Under the pieces are notes generated by a model. It saw only the letters and a list, made by a program, of their open reading frames with translations, did no database searches and was not told where the DNA came from. The translations under genes and the position numbers were made by a program. A stretch of 18,945 nt of DNA from Blastocladiella britannica (Eukaryota > Blastocladiomycota > Blastocladiomycetes > Blastocladiales > Blastocladiaceae): positions 1 to 18,945 of the forward strand of contig MU624787.1 of NCBI GenBank assembly GCA_025349905.2. Direction: 5' to 3'. Below are positions 1-8,509 of the stretch, piece after piece. The first letter of the stretch is position 1, and every line of letters begins with the position of its first letter.

Positions 1-478
1 CCAGCGCCGCCCTTTTTTTTCGTGCCAAGGGTTGGATCAGTCTGCATCAATGGTTTTAAACAAAATAATAGACGTACGCAACGTTCGCAATCCGCGTGCG
101 CACCTGCGAGAAAGACTCCCACACATAAGGCTGCGCAACGCCGTCGACCATCGGACGATGGCCGAGGTAGTCCTTGTCACCGTATGTCGCGCATGAAATC
201 TCGAAGACTTCCCACAAGCTACTAGCTATGAATACCCCAATCGCATGTTAAAATCATTGCCCTCTACAGAGGCAGAGAAACATTTGAATACCATTTTCAT
301 AATCGCCGGTCAGCGGGCGGTCTTTCAGAAACGCAGCGCGCCGTGGCTAGTCCATTTTGTTGTCAATGCTCTTGAGCCAATGCCTCCTTTTAAGTATACT
401 AAGTACCAGGCCAGAACCGAGCTCGGGCACAGCATCGGAAGGGACGATGGTAAACATATTCTTGGTCGTTGTCGCCAT
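1..478 (-). CDS. Long-chain acyl-CoA synthetase-like protein, N-terminal part (cut by window edge)
   Basis: This is the 5' end of a gene that runs off the left edge. I assembled it from four short exons on the minus strand: 478-407, 346-292, 225-78, and from 11 leftward. The introns are 66, 66 and 60 nt (12-77, 226-291, 347-406). Every junction keeps the frame (phases 0, 1, 2), with GTACTT, GTATTC and GTACGT donors. The joined product starts MATTTKNMF. Around residue 43 it reads SSLWEVFEISCATYGDKDYL, then LGHRP, then PYVWESFSQVRTRI. This is the typical N-terminal pattern of fatty acyl-CoA synthetases (a TLxExF segment, then a YGDKxxLGxR segment, then PYxWxTY). These enzymes activate fatty acids to CoA thioesters with ATP. 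The AMP-binding motifs lie outside the window, so substrate and location (peroxisome, ER or other) cannot be judged. The start ATG at 478-476 follows an A-rich leader. The family call is by recall of conserved blocks only. Confidence 0.72.
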
Positions 479-1620
479 AGTTTTTTTCTAGTAAAATTAA
501 TTTCGTTGCGAAATGCCATTGATCCGAAATGCAGCGACGAAGGGGTGCCAGGCCTTTAAAGGAGCCAATTTGAAGTTCACTTTCTCATTCTGTAGAGTGG
601 GCGTCATAACGAAACATTGCGAGGATCCTCCATTTGACATCCCTTTTTTCCTCAATTGCACATGTTTCATGATCGACCAGACAAGGGCAGCCACTGAACC
701 GTCTTAAACTTTGGCCCCAGTGATGGCGGTTGCTTGCAGTTTGTGTTGAAATAGGGTGGCTGTAACGCCTCACGATTTTGCGCGTGGGACGGATGTGAAT
801 GGCCAAGTGAGATCCGATTCTGAAATGGAAGTTGGGAAGATCTTCCCTGGACCATCAATCATGAAATGCAGCTATATTTCAAGGATTTTCCTTAGCTTCA
901 CGGCTGGGGAGAGTAGGAACAAAATCCGGCGGAGAACAGTCAAAAAGCTTACAGGATAAACAGGGGGCAAGATACTAGCCACAGGAAACTGTAACACCAA
1001 GTCCGATTCGGCAATAAAAATCCCACTTTTTCCGCTGGATTGTTGCCTGGCTAAGCCTTTGACGCTGTCATGTTTCCTTTGGATTTTTTTCTCCACGTTC
1101 CTCAGGAATCAGACTTGCTTACCTTTTCCAGTGGACTTGCAGAACACTTTTCCAGCGGATTTTTGGGTGTCGCTCCTCTCTCTCCTTTTCTTTTTTTTGC
1201 TTTTTCTTCTCCCCTCCCTCGGGCCATGTCATAATTTGGCCCACCCCAAACCCCTCTTCTACCTTCCAACTGGGCTTATACCCACCCGCTCTCTCGATTT
1301 GCCTTTCCTTTTGGCATACCTGTACAGCAGTTGTACAGGATCGAGATCACGTTGTTTCAGCTCTTCCCATTTCCTTGGATTTCCGGATTGGTTGTGACAG
1401 GCGTGTTCTTCACATTGAAAAAATAGTTGAATCGTTTCTCCTATCGACACAAATTTTCCTAGATCCAAGTGCAAGCACACGCCACCATCTTCCAAATTCC
1501 GCTCGATCTCCTTCGGACTCGTGAATTCGCCAGGCCGAAACCAAATCCTATTATAATCTCCCGACGATATGGGCAGTGTGTACCCTTGCAATTTTGGAAG
1601 CCGAATGATCATGCCAGATC
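479..1620. other. Divergent intergenic region, about 1.1 kb
   Basis: This stretch separates the start of the acyl-CoA synthetase gene (minus) from that of the TRAF zinc-finger gene (plus), so it should hold both promoters and 5' UTRs. Base composition is visibly more AT-rich than the flanking exons, with T-rich runs around 1080-1220. No exon could be supported by homology on either strand. It contains a perfect inverted repeat (1319-1339), three copies of a short near-palindromic motif (1028-1161), and one 117-codon minus-strand open frame (1612-1259) with codon use unlike the neighbouring genes. These are described separately. Confidence 0.6.
1319..1339. repeat. Perfect 8-bp inverted repeat with 5-nt spacer
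   Basis: The arms are CCTGTACA (1319-1326) and TGTACAGG (1332-1339), exact reverse complements separated by GCAGT. It lies about 280 nt upstream of the TRAF-gene start, within the divergent intergenic region. The dyad could be a binding site for a dimeric transcription factor or a small hairpin. The sequence alone cannot distinguish these. Confidence 0.5.
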
Positions 1621-3144
1621 ATGCTCACGTCTTTCCAAAAAAAAAAAAAAACAGTCTATTACCACGGAGAAGACGACGACGAGGTGATCGAGGCATTGTT
1701 TTACGAATCTCATGGGTACACGTACACTAAAGCGCCGGATGATCAATTCCGATGCGCGTCATGTGACGGGATCCCGGACTCGGCGTACAAGAAGCGCATC
1801 AGCACCGCCGTCACGCCAGTAATGTCGCAATCAGGGACCGGCGGCACGCTTCCCAAACTCGGCGGCGCATCATCTGCGGTCGCACCGCCGTCGTCGTCCA
1901 AGCCGCCAGTCAAGCAGGTAAATGCCGATGCCGCGCTCCTGCTCCCCGAACCGACGCGCCCAGGATCCATCTGCCACACGTGCTACTTGCGTCTCCCGAA
2001 GACGGTTCGCAAGTCGTGGCACGCTGACGACTCGTTCATGCGGCACTTGATGCAGCTGCGAGTCGTGTGCCCGCACCACAGCGACGGGTGCAACACTGTG
2101 ATGCTGCGCGGGAAACTGGCCGTGCACTTGGGCACCGACTGCCCGTTCTCGGAAGTGGAGTGCGTGTACCAGCGGTTCGGGTGCCAGGTGAAGCTGCAGC
2201 GGCGCGAGCGGCGCGGGCACGAGCAAATGTGTACGTTGGCGCGTGGCGGCGCCGACGCTGCGACCGGTGGTGCGGACGAAGGATTGGCGGCGACCGTGCT
2301 GCCGGTGCTTCTGCGCGACGTGGAACGGCTGGACGCGGTCGCGCACGACGTGCAATCCAAGACTACAGCCATGGATGCGTGGATGGACGAAGTGGACGAC
2401 GCGTTGCGGTTGCTGGCCGCCGACTTGGCGGCACTTTCTGTCGAAAATGGCCCCGGTGGCGGCGGCAGCGGCGGCGCATTGAGTATGGCGAGCACTGGCG
2501 GCGTCGGAGGCTCTGCGAGTCCGTCGGCGACCGCCCGGTCGCTCGTCGACTGGAATGAGGCGGTGCATGCGCGCACGTTCGAGCGCATCGTCACGTTGCC
2601 CGCGTACCATTGCACGTCCGGCACGACCAGACCGTTCGTGACGGTGCACGCCGACTTGCGCGCGGCATCGCTCGACCTGCTCGCGTACGTGCTCCCCGCC
2701 GCCGCCGCGTCCGACTTGTTTTTCACGCTCGCACATAACCGCCGCGTCGCGTCGCTGGCCGTGTGCATCGACAGCTACGATGTCGACGTGCGCGGAGCGA
2801 TTCTCGATTGGGCGGCGACCAACCGAGCCACGCACGACCTGACGTTGGCGTGCGATACTGCGGTGGGCGCGGACTGGGTAGCAGCTGTGGTCGCGGCCAT
2901 TGCCAATGCACATGCCACAGGTCTGAAAAGGGTCTCGCTGCTGGGATCGCCATTCACTTTAGGCGCCAACTCGCCGGCGGTCAAGGACGCGGTGGCGGCG
3001 GCTCTGAATCGAGGCGTCACTGTTGCTGTGGGTGGTCCCACATCACCACCCGTTGCTAAGGCTGTCGCAGATCAAGTGCACTTTGTGGGAGGTCCCCATT
3101 CGTCGGTTTCTCCTCGTTCGTCACGGGCGGTAGCGCAAGTGTGA
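1621..3144 (+). CDS. TRAF-type zinc-finger protein with split RING-like N terminus
   Basis: The open frame has 507 codons. Residues 150-204 hold two TRAF-type zinc fingers with exact spacing: C150-x6-C157-x11-H169-x4-C174 and C181-x6-C188-x11-H200-x3-C204. Upstream, C45-x2-C48 and C118-x2-C121 look like the outer Cys pairs of a RING domain. A 70-residue Ser/Pro/Gly-rich linker lies between them, and no central Cys/His pairs are visible. Residues about 215-265 are helical and may form a coiled coil. Residues about 305-485 alternate short hydrophobic strands and Ala-rich helices, resembling leucine-rich RNI-type repeats. No MATH domain is seen. RING/TRAF proteins are usually E3 ligases or signalling adaptors, but ligase activity here is doubtful. 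The start is uncertain: ATG 1621 is the first in frame (TGA at 1606), but codons 6-11 cover a 15-nt A run followed by CAG, which could be an intron acceptor. It converges on the TVP38-like gene. Confidence 0.75.
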   Translation: MLTSFQKKKKTVYYHGEDDDEVIEALFYESHGYTYTKAPDDQFRCASCDGIPDSAYKKRISTAVTPVMSQSGTGGTLPKLGGASSAVAPPSSSKPPVKQVNADAALLLPEPTRPGSICHTCYLRLPKTVRKSWHADDSFMRHLMQLRVVCPHHSDGCNTVMLRGKLAVHLGTDCPFSEVECVYQRFGCQVKLQRRERRGHEQMCTLARGGADAATGGADEGLAATVLPVLLRDVERLDAVAHDVQSKTTAMDAWMDEVDDALRLLAADLAALSVENGPGGGGSGGALSMASTGGVGGSASPSATARSLVDWNEAVHARTFERIVTLPAYHCTSGTTRPFVTVHADLRAASLDLLAYVLPAAAASDLFFTLAHNRRVASLAVCIDSYDVDVRGAILDWAATNRATHDLTLACDTAVGADWVAAVVAAIANAHATGLKRVSLLGSPFTLGANSPAVKDAVAAALNRGVTVAVGGPTSPPVAKAVADQVHFVGGPHSSVSPRSSRAVAQV

Positions 3145-3215
3145 TGCTTCCCCAGTATTTTTTTTTAGTCTTTACAAGGACAGCCCCAGTACAAGAAGGA
3201 TTTACTACAATATAT

Positions 3216-4634
3216 TCACTGTAAACTATTTCGCTTGACGAGTGTTGGACCTGCCAATATCCTGAAAGAATGAAAAAAGGGATTCCAATAAACAAATGCA
3301 AACAGCGTACCGGTTGACCCCAACGGAGATCCGCTATCGGCCCCTTTCCGTGGTGGTGGTGGTGGAGGAGGGACAGCAAAAGAGTAAGCGCCAGTGGGCA
3401 ACGGCGGCAAGTTGGGCGAAGTCGTCATGGACAACGGGCTGGTGGACCGCGAGCTCGCACTCCACAGACCCGGACTGGACCCCATAGCGCTGCCGCTCGC
3501 GACGGCGGTATCCATCATGGCCGTGTTGCCATTTACCACCAGCGCCCCACCAAGTCCGTTTGCCATCATTTCCACCTGATCGTCCTCGAGATTGTCCTCG
3601 CGCACCAGCCGCTGCACGCGCATCCACAGCCACGCGGTAAGTCCCAGCCCGACCGCAATGCTGATGACCAAGATCGCGGTTTTCCCGGCCGAAACCCCAC
3701 CGGTGGCGGGCGACTGGTCGGTAAAGGACGAGATGGATGCGCCAATGTACGTGTGCAGCAGCAGCTTGGGCAGCGAGATGGCGGTGGCCATCGCAAAGTC
3801 GCGCGTGCTTACGTTGGTGGTCGCGAGCAATAGGTTGACAAAGTTGTACGGGTATGGCGCGAGGCGGATTAGGATGATCAGCTTTCCAAGAAAAGGTCAG
3901 TCCACACCGACTTCAAAAGTTATGGACATTTACGAACAGCGAGGCCGCGCTTTTCAATCGTCTTGCGCAGCGCTGTTGCCGCAGGGTACCGAGCGATCTT
4001 GCGCTGGGCCCATCCGCGCAAGAAATGGCGCGATGTGTAAAAGCAAGCGATGGCGCCGATCAGGGCCCCGATAAACGACGGGATCCACCCGAGCGGGAAC
4101 CCGTAAATGTACCCGCAGAGGTACAGAATCGTCGAGTAGCCCATGACGGGCGGGAATGCGGTTGCCATGAGCATCCTGTATACCGTGTGAGCGTGGTGAG
4201 CTGAAGTGGCGTACATTTTTTGAACCGCAGCTGCCGCCGCGAGCCGGTGGTGCGACCCAAAGCGGCAGGAGACGCGACCCAGCCGTCATTTGCGGAGGGT
4301 GTGCGTCTCGCCAAGAAAGAAAAACGCACAGAATACAGACAATGCCGCCCCCGATAGGATGTGCGCGCACCCACACGGCAAACCCGTCGAGAACCGCCAG
4401 CAGCGCGTGGTAATGGGTTGCCAGGACCACGAGCGCGACCACTCCTGCTAGCGTGGCCACCGCAACGAATGCCCACTGCATTTGACGCGTCCGGGCGTCA
4501 TTGCTTTCGCCATTGCCGGGATCCATGAGTGGCACCATTCCACCGCCGCCGCGACTGTGCCCTAAGGGTGTGTAGGCTGTTGATGCCGATCCGGTCCGCG
4601 AGAAATAGCTGGGAAGCAAGTGCGACGACGCCAT
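3216..4634 (-). CDS. TVP38/TMEM64-family (SNARE-associated/DedA-like) membrane protein
   Basis: Proposed exons are 4634-4330, 4175-3938 and 3881-3216, giving 402 residues. The first intron (4176-4329) has a GTGCGT donor. The second (3882-3937) has a GTTCGT donor and a CTGAC branch-like element before its acceptor. Both joins keep frame. A Ser/Gly-rich N-terminal tail is followed by a membrane segment near residue 50 and the family core at about 95-155, including TAFPPVMGY and GYIYGFPLGW and ending SFIGALIGAIACFYTSR. Next come RLAPYPYN at 187-194, more membrane segments, a final helix at about 249-271, and a polar Pro/Ser-rich tail with seven consecutive prolines. TVP38/TMEM64 proteins sit in Golgi and ER membranes; relatives such as TMEM41B and VMP1 scramble lipids. 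The start follows eight As in good context. The tail is less sure: a possible extra intron (3262-3310) would shift frame and extend the protein to 3056, inside the opposing TRAF gene. Confidence 0.82.
3287..3292 (+). terminator. Possible polyadenylation signal for the TRAF zinc-finger gene
   Basis: A canonical AATAAA lies 142 nt after the TRAF-gene stop. If used, the plus-strand transcript would run into the last exon of the convergent TVP38-like gene (stop at 3216), so the two mRNAs would overlap antisense at their 3' ends. A hexamer alone is weak evidence. Confidence 0.35.
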
Positions 4635-4833
4635 TTTTTTTTCTTTTTGATGTATGGGAACGACGAGAGAGTTGCGATATTTTAGAGGCGGGTTACGTTG
4701 GCGGCAATCGCACGGACGGAAGGCCAAGTGCGCATTCCAGGGCAGGCGTTGGGCCCGCTAATCGATTTTATATACTCCAAGAGCCGGCGAGCGAATTGAC
4801 AGATTTTTTTAAGGGCGGAAGAGGAATTTTTTT

Positions 4834-6187
4834 TTACAAAAAGTAGTCCATTCCTGCTGCTGCTCCTGGCGCCGGCATACCCCCCAGCTTTGGTCGCGAC
4901 CCGTCCGCGTCCTCAATGGATCGCAATGCCGGCATTCCGCCCAGTGATGTGCCCTCGCGCGCGTGGTTAGGCGCCGCATCAAACACGTTAAAGAACCGGT
5001 CGATCGACGGCGAGATTTCGAGGATTGAGGCCATGTTCCCGCACCGATAGCAGTACTTTGATATTTTTTTTTTTCATTTGATGAATTGTGAGTCCATCAT
5101 ACATCTGAAGAGATGTTATAAAACGTACATTTGGTGCCGACCAGACGGTAGTGACAAGATCCTCAAACATGACGCTATACCCATCATGGCACAGCTGGTG
5201 GGCGCGGAGAATGTGTCGGCAGTTGTTGAGGTACAAGAACTTTTCCACCACGTCTTGGCCAAACGTGTATCCGGCTCCTCTTTTTCATAGATGTTTTTAG
5301 TTGGTTCTCTGTCAAGAATAATTCAATGCACATACCGTGGAGAAATGCCAAACGAGGTGACGGATTCATCCGGATCGGACCAGACCAGGTCGGCCATGGG
5401 GCCATCGTGAGGGATCTCTGCTCACAGCACAGTACTTGAGTGAAAAGAACAAGAAAAAGTATTAAATGGTCGATCGAACCTTTGAATCGATCAATCACGC
5501 GAATCTGATCCAGGGTATGAATGGAAGGCGACAGACCTTCAATACAAGAATGAATAACAGCGATCCAAATGTCAATGAAATGGTATACCAACCACCATGC
5601 ACACAAAAGATGCAATTGTCGACCACCACTGCCAGCGTCAAGTAATCGAAAATGTCGGTAAACAGCCGCCATGGCTCGGCGGTGCCGTACTTGCGCAGAC
5701 ACTCTGTGTAGAACCCGTAGGTCTGGGTGACTGCACGGGACTCGTGGTTGCCGCGGAGCAGCGTGATGCGGTCCGGGTACCTCAATTTGAGGCATGCCAG
5801 TAGGGATATGGTTTCGATGCTGTGGTAGCCGCGATCCACGTAGTCGCCTTTTTATTTTATTTACTTGTACCGTTAATGGACGTCCGAGGCACACCAGAGT
5901 ACAAGATTGATTTTGTTACCAAGGAACAAGTAATTGGTGTCCGGACACGGCCCACCGATCTTGAAGATCTCCAGCACATCGTAAAACTGGCCATGCACGT
6001 CGCCGACCACTGTGACGGGTGTGGAGATGTGCTTGATGTTGGATTCGTTGCACAGCACTTCGGACAGCTTGGCGCACAAGACGCGCAGAACGCGAATGTC
6101 GAGGAGGAGCGGCGAGGCCGAGGACGGGTCGGGCGCCCGCAGCGGCGACATGAGCTGGGCAATGCACGCGTCAAGGTCCAGGGCCAT
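4834..6187 (-). CDS. PPG1: PPP-family Ser/Thr protein phosphatase catalytic subunit, Ppg1-like
   Basis: Six exons (6187-5920, 5847-5593, 5536-5480, 5417-5336, 5279-5129, 5055-4834) join in frame to 344 residues. All metal-binding and catalytic motifs are present: GDVHG 62-66, GDYVDRG 90-96, GNHE 122-125, HGG 173-175 with [12 protein letters not shown] after it, RAHQL 246-250, and SAPNYCYRCGN. Stretches such as [21 protein letters not shown]'s middle block, [24 protein letters not shown] and [12 protein letters not shown] point to fungal Ppg1 rather than PP2A, PP4 or PP6. In yeast, Ppg1 acts with the Far/STRIPAK-like complex. The enzyme hydrolyses phosphoserine and phosphothreonine. The C terminus is DYFL, the PP2A-type tail that is carboxymethylated in relatives. 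Oddities are a Ser/Pro-rich insert near residues 14-27 and a C-terminal extension with LGGMPA twice (about 309 and 328). Introns are 56-73 nt. The start ATG at 6187 faces the F-box-like gene across 161 nt. Confidence 0.9.
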
Positions 6188-6348
6188 TCTTCGGGTCGTA
6201 GTATTTTTAAAATTCTTTAATGGTCAAGCCGACCTCGAAGGCTTCAAGTCGAGGTGATCTGCTCCTTCACTTCCAATTTTTTTTAGCGTGCCTCCTCGGA
6301 CCTTTACCCTCCTCTTGAATCAAGTAAAGTATATTGTGTTAAATTGGA
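6188..6348. promoter_or_regulatory. Short bidirectional promoter region
   Basis: Only 161 nt separate the Ppg1-like start codon (minus) from the start of the large F-box-like gene (plus). Both promoters and 5' UTRs must fit here or overlap coding sequence. The stretch is AT-rich with T runs near 6278-6284, and shows no clear TATA element or other recognised motif. Confidence 0.5.
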
Positions 6349-8490
6349 ATGGCCCTTCCTCTGGCTGCCCTGCCGGACCTGGTGCTGGACCGCCTCGCGC
6401 CGTACCTTTCCCCGTTGTCAGCCGCGCGTCTGCGCTCCACCTGCCGCTCGATGCGCTCGGCGGTAGCCCTGACGCCGTTCCTGGACCTGAGGCTGCTGTA
6501 CGCACTGCGCCACTGCCCCTGGCCGACTGCTCGTACGTTGCTGGTGGCCGCCATCGCCGCCGGAACGCCCCTCGATCCGTCCCTGATATCCCGGGCTCTG
6601 GCGCGTGCACTGGAAGCCCACGACGCCATGACGGTCGCTCGCGTGTTTTTCGCCGCCGACGCGCCCTTGGCCACGCATCCGGCAGTGGAGACGGCACGGT
6701 ACCGGCGGTGGCCGCTACTGGCAGCGCTGGTCAATGGCCACCGGACAGCGTCGCTCGCGACGGTGATCCGCGCGCTGCATGCCGCCGGGCCAGGGTGGAC
6801 GGCGGCGCTGGTGCTCAACACCATGAGCAACGCGTGGTTTCCGGCCATTTCGGCCGCACTGGCGGTCCTGGACTCGACGGTCCCGCAGCTGGTGCCGCCA
6901 CCATTACTCCCGTCGTTGTCGTTGCCGTCGTTTCATGAACTGGACGACGATCCGGCCCATCACCCGGAATGGCCGCTGCGACTGCTGATCGACTGTGCGC
7001 TCGGCCGATCGGGCGCCGTGGCCGCTCGGCTCGCGCACCGCCCCTTTGACACGCTGGACTTGGACCCGTGCCCGTACTTTGATGTGGCGATCTTCAACAA
7101 CCACGCCGAGGTGTTTGTGACGTTTGTCGCCCACGACGCCGTGGAGCGCGCGCGCACGCGACACTGGCCCGACCCGCCAGCACTGCACGCGTACAATGCG
7201 CTGTTTGCGTCGCTGGATGCCGCGTCGCTGGACGTGGCGGCGGCGATCGCTAGGGTTCCGAGGCTGTGGACCAGCGCCGACCCGGGCGTGCGCGCCACCG
7301 TCGACGCCATGCGCGCGTCCACGCCGGAGTCGGCCCGGGTGGCGCTCAGGGCACTGTTGGCACCGGGCGACGACGACCGGCACCCGTGGGTTGCGCGGGC
7401 GGCGTCGGCGATGGCGGCCCGGTGGCGCCGCGATTTCGACCGCGAGACCGCGCGCGACTTGGAGCACGAGTTGCGGGCGGCCCTCGACGCCGACCCGGCA
7501 CTGGCCAACTGGTGGACGCTCGAGTCGTACGTGGCGCCATTGTTGGCGGCGGGGGATGCAAGGTTGGCCGCGTGGCACGTGCCGAGGCTCGCGCACTTGC
7601 ATGCCACCACGGGCCATCCGGTCGCTACCGTGGTTGTGGGAAAAGCCATGGCGTCGGGCCATATTGGCGTGATGCGGTGGGCATTGCGGGACTTGCCAAC
7701 GACTTTGGACATTGCTTCTTCTGGTTTGCCGTTATCGTCGTCAACTTTGCTATCGTCCACCACCGCCGGTGCACCCATGGCCCTGGATCACGTTCCCTCA
7801 CGACCGCTGCTGATGGCTACGCCATTCCAACCGCCACCACCATCACCGCCACACTCGTCGCCTCCACGACGGCCGCAAGCTCCACCAACAATATCAAGCA
7901 CCGCTCGATCAGCGATCCGCGGTCTGTCGCGCGAGTACTTAGTCTCGCAACTGATTTCGCCCGCACTGGACCCGCAGCGCGCAGTGCGTGCGCTCGAGTG
8001 GCTGTACTTTGACCCGTACTCGGACGTGCGACAGTTGGCGGCGGCGACCGGCCTGCCGGACCTGTGCACGGCGGACCCGAACGTCTTGGCCACTAGCATG
8101 CGTTCTGCCGGCCGCGTTGGGTGGGCCGCTGGGTGGATGGCGATGCGCGCCGGGTGGAACGCTGACCGGGCCGCGAGTCAAGTGCTGGTTCAAGCCGCGC
8201 GTGACTTGGCTCGGACTGGGGATGAGGACGAGTGCGACGGGGACGGTATTGACGATGACGAAGATGACGGGGACGGCGGTGCGGCCATGGACGTGGACGG
8301 TGCCGATACGGGTGCGGCGCATGCTCACGACGATCCATCGAGGCGGAGACCTGCTGGGAGCACGGTGGACGAGTCGGCGTGGCGCAATGATGCCGACGAC
8401 TGGTTTCCGCGCGGGTACGAGTGGGTCGGGCGGCGCCGGCTGTGCATTGCGGTCCTGGGCCTTGATCACGGCTTGGAGTCCTCTCTTTGA
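6349..8490 (+). CDS. Large F-box-like protein with helical repeats and acidic C-terminal segment
   Basis: A single uninterrupted frame of 713 codons. Residues about 5-45 resemble an F-box (LPDLVLDRLAPYLSPLSA, then RLRSTCRSMRSAV), which in other proteins binds Skp1 in SCF ubiquitin ligases. Residues about 50-455 are Ala/Leu/Arg-rich helices, perhaps degenerate ankyrin- or ARM-like repeats. No repeat unit is clear enough to name. Residues about 458-520 are a Ser/Thr/Pro-rich linker with runs of prolines. A helical block follows, then a strongly acidic stretch (about 625-656, DDDEDDGDGG) and a short ordered end. There is no sign of an intron. The product is not recognised beyond the F-box, and no substrate can be proposed. 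It does not share the GALALNN module of the two F-box genes downstream. Its stop is only 19 nt before the next start codon. Confidence 0.7.
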   Translation: MALPLAALPDLVLDRLAPYLSPLSAARLRSTCRSMRSAVALTPFLDLRLLYALRHCPWPTARTLLVAAIAAGTPLDPSLISRALARALEAHDAMTVARVFFAADAPLATHPAVETARYRRWPLLAALVNGHRTASLATVIRALHAAGPGWTAALVLNTMSNAWFPAISAALAVLDSTVPQLVPPPLLPSLSLPSFHELDDDPAHHPEWPLRLLIDCALGRSGAVAARLAHRPFDTLDLDPCPYFDVAIFNNHAEVFVTFVAHDAVERARTRHWPDPPALHAYNALFASLDAASLDVAAAIARVPRLWTSADPGVRATVDAMRASTPESARVALRALLAPGDDDRHPWVARAASAMAARWRRDFDRETARDLEHELRAALDADPALANWWTLESYVAPLLAAGDARLAAWHVPRLAHLHATTGHPVATVVVGKAMASGHIGVMRWALRDLPTTLDIASSGLPLSSSTLLSSTTAGAPMALDHVPSRPLLMATPFQPPPPSPPHSSPPRRPQAPPTISSTARSAIRGLSREYLVSQLISPALDPQRAVRALEWLYFDPYSDVRQLAAATGLPDLCTADPNVLATSMRSAGRVGWAAGWMAMRAGWNADRAASQVLVQAARDLARTGDEDECDGDGIDDDEDDGDGGAAMDVDGADTGAAHAHDDPSRRRPAGSTVDESAWRNDADDWFPRGYEWVGRRRLCIAVLGLDHGLESSL

Positions 8491-8509
8491 TTGATCGCTG
8501 TAAACTATT

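Noticed and set aside
1059..1397. Plus-strand 112-codon Phe/Leu/Ser-rich frame that looks like a membrane protein
   Set aside because: The hydrophobic look comes from a T- and C-rich tract in intergenic DNA. There is no conserved motif and no plausible codon bias.
1870..2913. 347-codon minus-strand open frame opposite the TRAF-type gene
   Set aside because: It is Arg/His/Val-rich and mirrors the GC-rich codon bias of the opposite strand. The plus strand holds exact zinc-finger spacing, so this is an antisense shadow.
3922..3937. GTAAAT at 3933 as donor of the second TVP38-like intron
   Set aside because: It is closer to the usual donor pattern but leaves phase 1, which does not join the next exon in frame. 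GTTCGT at 3937 does, and the same donor recurs in the kinase gene.
6904..7778. Two long minus-strand frames opposite the large F-box-like gene
   Set aside because: No domain is visible and the amino-acid content reflects the sense strand. The sense frame is uninterrupted for 713 codons with an F-box at its start.
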